From IMG/VR virus record IMGVR_UViG_3300010396_000099, positions 1-23,998 of that record: a stretch of DNA of 23,998 bases. One strand, 5' to 3'. The translations under genes were made by a program, and so were the position numbers. Shown one piece after another: positions 21,100 through 23,998 of the stretch. The notes under the pieces were generated by a model, which saw nothing but the letters and a program-made list of their open reading frames with translations, searched no databases and had not been told where the DNA came from. Positions within the stretch are counted from its first letter, which is position 1. Every line of letters begins with the position of its first letter. Source of the DNA: a virus.

Positions 21100-21273
21100 T
21101 TAGTCGTCTTGGCAGAAATCGCCATCCATCCGCATGCCGCAGACCGTGCACTCGGCATAGAAAATCTGCTCCGTGCCGAACTCATGGTCAAACGAGTAAT
21201 CCTTGTATTCAAAGTTATGGTCAAACTCGTTTGGCCCGACTTGGCAAGGATGCGGATTGGTTGGATCGAGCAT
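21100..21273 (-). CDS. 57-residue Cys/acidic phage protein
   Basis: ATG 21273 gives LDPTNPHPCQVGPNEFDHNFEYKDYSFDHEFGTEQIFYAECTVCGMRMDGDFCQDD, quoted in part: HPCQVG, FYAECTVCGMRM and DFCQDD. CxxC plus two further Cys suggest a small zinc-binding knuckle, and DHEFGTEQ resembles other phage proteins with the same end. The ribosome site is weak (GGGA). It fills the space between two clear genes without overlap. Confidence 0.75.
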   Translation of the reverse strand: MLDPTNPHPCQVGPNEFDHNFEYKDYSFDHEFGTEQIFYAECTVCGMRMDGDFCQDD

Positions 21274-21303
21274 TTCTGTTCCCGTCTGTTTGGTGGTTAG
21301 GTG

Positions 21304-21603
21304 TTAGGCGCAAGCCTTGGCCAAAGCAGCTTTGCATTCTTCGTATTCCGCCAGATGGCTAGCCTCCCATTTGCCAGCGGCGCAGACGTGTTCGTAAATA
21401 CGAATGGCCTTTTCTAGCGCGGCAGTCAAATCCTCATGGCAATTTGCCGCTAGGACGATGAACTTGGCATTGGCCTTTCTCTCGGCGTGACTGCCAAATG
21501 TCATTTCGCAGATAGGCGCGCAACCCCGCTTTTCTCCGTCGCTGTCGCAGATTTGCAATTGGTCAAATTGATTAATCTGCCAAGGCAATTTTGTGTGGCT
21601 CAT
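21304..21603 (-). CDS. HTKLPW-family phage protein, second copy
   Basis: This 99-residue protein starts at ATG 21603, six bases after GGAG. SHTKLPWQINQFDQLQ begins it and ERKANAKFIVLAANCHEDLTAALEKAI carries the family signature shared with 19226-19525. The C-terminal third (YEHVCAAGKWEASHLAEYEECKAALAKA) is unique to this copy. Cys in CDSDGEKRGCAPIC could be structural. Function unknown. Confidence 0.83.
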   Translation of the reverse strand: MSHTKLPWQINQFDQLQICDSDGEKRGCAPICEMTFGSHAERKANAKFIVLAANCHEDLTAALEKAIRIYEHVCAAGKWEASHLAEYEECKAALAKACA

Positions 21604-21625
21604 CTCGCTCTCCAAACTCAATAAA

Positions 21626-21937
21626 TCAAACCCGTTCCCGAGCAACCTTCAGCATCAGCAGGCGAACGTACTTGCCCACGTCTGCATCGCTGAATTCGGG
21701 TGCCATTGCGCGAAACATCAACACGTTGTCATCGGCGGCATCGAATTGCGCTTCGACAAACGCGGTGCTGATGTCCTGCGAGGCGCGCTTGTCAGATTCG
21801 ATCTGGTCATGCAGGGCGGACATCAAGTCGAAGAATCCTTGCGTCTTCGGCTCTGCAAACTCGGCCGGTGCCATGCGGTCATACTGGCGCTGCGCTCTGG
21901 CAAATGTGTCGGCGATGGCTTGGTTTGCGATGTCCAT
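21626..21937 (-). CDS. First gene of the PL operon, hypothetical
   Basis: This 103-residue helical protein starts at ATG 21937, six bases after GGGAG, about 30 bases downstream of the expected PL start. MDIANQAIADTFARAQRQYDRM, then SALHDQIESDKRASQDIS and VGKYVRLLMLKVARERV. It holds the place of lambda N, but it lacks an arginine-rich N-terminus, so it is not an N-type antiterminator by sequence. Family not recognised. Confidence 0.78.
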   Translation of the reverse strand: MDIANQAIADTFARAQRQYDRMAPAEFAEPKTQGFFDLMSALHDQIESDKRASQDISTAFVEAQFDAADDNVLMFRAMAPEFSDADVGKYVRLLMLKVARERV

Positions 21938-21974
21938 TTGTTGCTCCCGTTGGTTTGTGCTGCTGATGTGAACC

Positions 21975-22003
21975 ATTATCACAGACGTGGTTGTTGATGT
22001 CAA
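21975..22003 (-). promoter_or_regulatory. PL: leftward early promoter
   Basis: On the minus strand, TTGACA (22003-21998), exactly 17 bases, then GATAAT (21980-21975). Both boxes overlap repressor-like sites. The same TTGACA-17-GATAAT layout occurs in PR. It would drive the 13-kb operon down to int. The expected transcript start is near 21968. Confidence 0.9.
21977..21992. promoter_or_regulatory. Operator at PL, over the -10 box
   Basis: TATCACAGACGTGGTT fits the dyad WATCACRNNSGTG. Its centre is 24 bases from the centre of the second PL site. Binding would cover the -10 of PL. Confidence 0.8.
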
Positions 22004-22016
22004 CACGAATGTGATT
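22001..22016. promoter_or_regulatory. Operator at PL, over the -35 box
   Basis: Minus strand AATCACATTCGTGTTG, same consensus, opposite orientation, covering the upstream half of the -35 box of PL. Confidence 0.8.
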
Positions 22017-22042
22017 AAAATGATGAAAATTTTTAGCTGGAC

Positions 22043-22065
22043 AAAAAAATAGCCCCGAGTGGGGC
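22043..22065 (-). terminator. Rho-independent terminator of the lipoprotein operon
   Basis: Minus strand GCCCC-ACTC-GGGGC followed by TATTTTTTT. It ends transcripts from the lipoprotein genes just before PL and keeps them out of the early operon. Confidence 0.88.
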
Positions 22066-22108
22066 ATTGGAGAATTTTTAGGGCCGACCAGGGCCGCAGA
22101 ATCGCCCA

Positions 22109-22372
22109 CTAGTAAATTTGCATTGGACAGGCTTGATACGAGTTGACTGTCATGACGGCGTTATTTGAATAGTTGCAATATTTCAGACCATTGACTGTCT
22201 GCTCGCCGGTATAAAAGCCGCTCGCAAATCTTTGCGGTTGTTGTTGCTGTTGCTGGGGACTGCCATTCATAGCGTCTCCGACCCCTTGCGCTGCGCCAGC
22301 GGCCATAAAGCCGCCCACCCCACTACAGCCATGGAGGAGAAGCGCTAATACCGTGATTGCAGGCTTTTTCAT
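22109..22372 (-). CDS. Small lipoprotein with poly-Gln stretch
   Basis: This 87-residue protein starts at ATG 22372, four bases after GGAGG. Signal KKPAITVLALLLHGC with lipobox LHGC, a Gly/Ala-rich segment, eight residues of nearly pure Gln, then a compact C-terminal part (SGFYTGEQTVNGLKYCNYS, SYQACPMQIY) with two Cys that may form a disulfide. It lies between the repressor and PL and is probably expressed in the lysogen. Surface exclusion is a plausible role by position only. Confidence 0.78.
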   Translation of the reverse strand: MKKPAITVLALLLHGCSGVGGFMAAGAAQGVGDAMNGSPQQQQQQPQRFASGFYTGEQTVNGLKYCNYSNNAVMTVNSYQACPMQIY

Positions 22373-22382
22373 ATGACCTCCT

Positions 22383-22757
22383 CTAATCATGCGCGCATCT
22401 TACGTACAAATAGGATGTATCGGCATAGGCTTGGGCGGTTCCGGATACATCATTCAGATTCACTGCATAGTGGTAAGTTGGCTGCGCCACGGTCGATGAC
22501 CAGGCTTCGCCGCCACCCTTTCCGTCTGCCGTATCATTGCCAGTTTGGGCGTAGGCCGTCAGCTCTGGCTGTGTCGGCAGGCGCCATCCAGTTTCGCCAC
22601 TGAAGGCATTGGTTGTGCAATATGTATTCGCATCAGACCAATTTAGTTGCGCCGGCGTCCTTGCAATGCTTACCGAGTGAGTGCCGCTAGTTCCGCCGCT
22701 ACTACCGCCACCACATGCCGATAAAGCGACAGACAAAAGCAAAATAAATGTTTTCAT
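22383..22757 (-). CDS. Lipoprotein with DUF1566-type domain
   Basis: This 124-residue protein starts at ATG 22757 after GGAGG. Lipoprotein signal KTFILLLSVALSAC (lipobox LSAC, Cys15), Gly/Ser linker, then a domain with NWSDANTYCTTN, GWRLPTQPEL, EAWSSTV and YLYVRCAHD, the Lcl/DUF1566 pattern of surface or periplasmic proteins. Ten bases separate it from the second lipoprotein. Position between CI and PL matches lambda rex genes, so a lysogen-expressed envelope function is likely but unproven. Confidence 0.83.
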   Translation of the reverse strand: MKTFILLLSVALSACGGGSSGGTSGTHSVSIARTPAQLNWSDANTYCTTNAFSGETGWRLPTQPELTAYAQTGNDTADGKGGGEAWSSTVAQPTYHYAVNLNDVSGTAQAYADTSYLYVRCAHD

Positions 22758-23068
22758 AAACCTCCTCTTAGTTGCGCGTAAATAACAAAATTCCCCCAAT
22801 TATTGAGCCACTGTAACGATATGACACACAATCATCTTTTAACCATCGATATGATGGTCGATTGCTTACTATTATTATGATACCTCCCATATTTATGGGA
22901 TACACAGCGTGGTATATATGTGTGACCTTAAGTAGCGCCGTTTATACAACTACTACCCGAGACAAAAAATATGTGGCAAAATACTGTACGTAAACGCATG
23001 TCTTTCGTACCCCAAGGATCGTTTGATCGGCACCACAAAGACAGGATTTCATTCAATGTGGAGGGGTC
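22758..23068. other. AT-rich intergenic region with two palindromes
   Basis: No gene is seen over about 310 bases. It holds a perfect palindrome with a two-base centre, TCCCATATTTATGGGA (22885-22900), and ACCATC-5-GATGGT (22842-22858). These could be sites for a regulator or part of divergent promoters for the lipoprotein operon (leftward) and the 54-residue frame (rightward). I could not place -35 and -10 boxes with confidence. Confidence 0.5.
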
Positions 23069-23233
23069 ATGAACAAAAATGAACGCGAATTGCTGGATGC
23101 TTTTAGGGGTTGCGATCCCGCATATCAAAATATTGTAATGCTGCTCACAAAGCAGTGTGCAGATCGCACTAAGTCAGGGCATGACCCGCTTAAACATCTG
23201 TCTTCGGAACTCCCAAGCAGACCATTTCAATAG
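23069..23233 (+). CDS. 54-residue protein, convergent with the repressor gene
   Basis: ATG 23069 follows a strong GGAGG ribosome site. MNKNERELLDAFRGCDPAYQNIV, then LLTKQCADRTK and a polar end. The ERELLDAFR start resembles the segment after the HTH in small phage repressors (compare SPKEVFIVQSYR in the CI here). It overlaps the end of the repressor gene by 44 bases on the opposite strand. Short but well supported by its ribosome site; role unknown. Confidence 0.55.
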   Translation: MNKNERELLDAFRGCDPAYQNIVMLLTKQCADRTKSGHDPLKHLSSELPSRPFQ

Positions 23234-23516
23234 TTTCCCTGCCCTTTTGCGTAGTGCTTCTATAGCTCTGCACGATGAATACCTCTTTGGGAGAGAGCGC
23301 AAGAAGCGGCTCTTGGGGTGGCGTGCCGTATTGCAACCAATCCGGGTTGACTCCCAGTGCACGGGCAATCGCCACAATTTTTTGCGATTCCAGACGCGTG
23401 CCGGACTCCAGGTTACCGATTGTTCCCTGCGAACAAGGAACGAGCTTAGCAAGAGCCTCTTGAGTTAGCTCCCGCTTTTCCCGGATTTCCTTAAGCCGTT
23501 CGGCCAATGTCTTCAT
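23190..23516 (-). CDS. Short CI-type repressor (HTH only)
   Basis: This 108-residue protein is placed at ATG 23516 (KTLAERLKEIREKRELTQEALAKL). Upstream in-frame codons would run through the operators. The HTH_3 domain is complete (TQEALAKLVPCSQGTIGNLESG); residues 70-108 form a short tail. There is no LexA/S24 self-cleavage domain, so RecA-driven cleavage as in lambda is not expected. No clear ribosome site is seen. It lies leftward of three operators and shares VPCxQxTI with the Cro-like protein, which supports common operator recognition. Confidence 0.87.
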   Translation of the reverse strand: MKTLAERLKEIREKRELTQEALAKLVPCSQGTIGNLESGTRLESQKIVAIARALGVNPDWLQYGTPPQEPLLALSPKEVFIVQSYRSTTQKGRETIEMVCLGVPKTDV

Positions 23517-23536
23517 AAATTTGTCAAAAATATCTT

Positions 23537-23552
23537 CATCACGAATGTAATA
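23537..23552. promoter_or_regulatory. Operator OR-type site nearest the repressor gene
   Basis: CATCACGAATGTAATA matches the left half (ATCACG) and is weaker on the right. Its centre is exactly 24 bases from the middle site. By position it resembles lambda OR3, overlapping the presumed repressor promoter. Confidence 0.65.
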
Positions 23553-23560
23553 CATATCTT

Positions 23561-23576
23561 TATCACGTTGGTGTTG
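23561..23576. promoter_or_regulatory. Operator, middle site
   Basis: TATCACGTTGGTGTTG fits the consensus and overlaps the -35 box of PR. Centre-to-centre spacing is 24 bases to both neighbours. Confidence 0.8.
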
Positions 23577-23602
23577 ACAACGCCTAACACGTGCGTGATA
23601 AT
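23574..23602 (+). promoter_or_regulatory. PR: rightward promoter of the Cro-like gene
   Basis: TTGACA (23574-23579), 17 bases, GATAAT (23597-23602). Expected transcript start is 23608-23610, at or within two bases of ATG 23610, so the message is probably leaderless. Both boxes overlap operators. Confidence 0.9.
23585..23600. promoter_or_regulatory. Operator over the -10 of PR
   Basis: Minus strand TATCACGCACGTGTTA, the most symmetric of the five sites (12 of 16 positions palindromic). Covers the -10 box of PR, like lambda OR1. Confidence 0.85.
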
Positions 23603-23609
23603 GGGTGGT

Positions 23610-23879
23610 ATGGATAACCCAAAAACACCCGCTGACTTCCAGAAACTGGTCTCCGACCTTTTGAATTCCGGACTCACGCAGACAGAGCTTGCAAAAAAAG
23701 TTCCCTGCGCCCAGGCCACGATTGCCGCCTATAAAAGCGGCGCTCGGGGGAAGATGCCGTCCATGGAAATTGGAAATGGCCTTATGGCGTTGCATAAGGC
23801 GCGCTGCAAGCCCAACCGCCCCAAAAAATCCCAAGAACAACCAAGCGGTCGCCACGAAGCAAAGGAAGAAGAGACATGA
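23610..23879 (+). CDS. Cro-like HTH regulator
   Basis: This 89-residue protein is placed at ATG 23610, which coincides with the expected PR transcript start; the ATG at 23601 would lie inside the -10 box. The HTH is TQTELAKKVPCAQATIAAYKSG, with a Lys/Arg- and Glu-rich tail (RPKKSQEQPSGRHEAKEEE). It shares the VPCxQxTI motif with the divergent repressor, so both should read the same operators. As the first rightward gene it would act as the early switch protein. The stop overlaps the next ATG. Confidence 0.85.
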   Translation: MDNPKTPADFQKLVSDLLNSGLTQTELAKKVPCAQATIAAYKSGARGKMPSMEIGNGLMALHKARCKPNRPKKSQEQPSGRHEAKEEET

Positions 23880-23998
23880 CAACAGATGTTACTGACGTGA
23901 TTGCGAAAGCCATATCAACGGCCCACCTCGATGGCGATGATATTAAGAGCCGCGCCATCGAGGCGGCAGAGGCTTTCGCCGCTGCCAATGCCGCATAC
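23876..23998 (+). CDS. Second rightward early gene, 5' part
   Basis: ATG 23876 overlaps the Cro-like stop (ATGA), with AAGGAAGAAG upstream; 41 codons are visible before the window ends. TTDVTDVIAKAISTAHLDGDD, then KSRAIEAAEAFAAANAA, helical and Ala-rich. It occupies the place of lambda cII, but the visible part does not resemble CII. Function not assigned. Confidence 0.75.
   Translation, partial: MTTDVTDVIAKAISTAHLDGDDIKSRAIEAAEAFAAANAAY

Noticed and set aside
20866-21300. 144-codon plus-strand frame
   Set aside because: Antisense to two small genes with good start signals and family resemblance; it also runs against the operon.
21626-21937. N-type antiterminator as the first PL gene
   Set aside because: Position fits lambda N, but there is no arginine-rich RNA-binding N-terminus and I recognised no boxB-like hairpin in the leader.
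23517-23882. Long N-terminal extension of the repressor frame
   Set aside because: It would run through the operators, PR and the divergent Cro-like gene; the HTH-protein start at 23516 is complete.

Overview
This window is a temperate, lambda-organised tailed phage of a Gram-negative, probably betaproteobacterial, host. The phage assignment rests on virion-type proteins, a lysis cassette, a lambda-family integrase/excisionase pair, a YqaJ exonuclease/RecT/SSB recombination set, a Cro/CI switch and about 13 kb of tightly overlapping small early genes. The host group is inferred from codon and protein style and from a low-molecular-weight tyrosine phosphatase fragment in the attachment region. 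Late genes, attP and int lie next to each other with phage DNA on both sides. This is the order of a free phage chromosome (late - attP - int - xis - early left - PL - immunity - PR), not of a prophage cut at its attachment site.

Layout. 1-3408 (+): the end of one virion protein and a 912-residue virion protein, followed by a reversed membrane-protein gene and a 97-residue gene with a terminator on each side. 4028-6814 (+): lysis region with a coiled-coil/membrane protein, a three-helix membrane protein, a glucosaminidase endolysin, a holin-like protein, a secreted protein, a lipoprotein and a class 3 lipase; no recognisable Rz/Rz1 pair. 6829-8153 (+): an HslV/proteasome-like Ntn hydrolase and an HTH plus metallophosphoesterase protein. 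8154-8373: attP region with a host-like phosphatase 5' fragment and Int arm-type repeats. 8374-21937 (-): the leftward early operon, read from PL towards int. It contains Ea22-type accessory proteins, small Cys-rich and membrane proteins, exo, recT, ssb, an HNH homing endonuclease beside recT, xis and int. 21975-23998: PL with two operators, a terminator, two lipoprotein genes, a short CI-type repressor, three operators, PR, a Cro-like gene and the start of the next gene.

The most unusual element is a gene-free stretch of about 1.4 kb (19526-20923) inside the leftward operon. It is packed with long-range inverted repeats. Three copies of one module are visible: a hairpin with a GWTAG loop, the string GAGGGCCAACA, then a long helix. 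One helix is capped by a tRNA-like sequence. Wherever the helices depart from Watson-Crick pairing by transition, the minus strand gives G-U and the plus strand gives A-C, so the functional RNA is read on the minus strand with the operon. It looks like a large ornate phage non-coding RNA, comparable in setting to GOLLD/ROOL RNAs, which I could not match to a family by eye.

The second strong result is the immunity control. Five related sites of the form WATCACRNNSGTG sit exactly 24 bp apart, three at the repressor/Cro divide and two at PL. Both promoters are TTGACA-17-GATAAT, a close parallel to lambda OR/OL.
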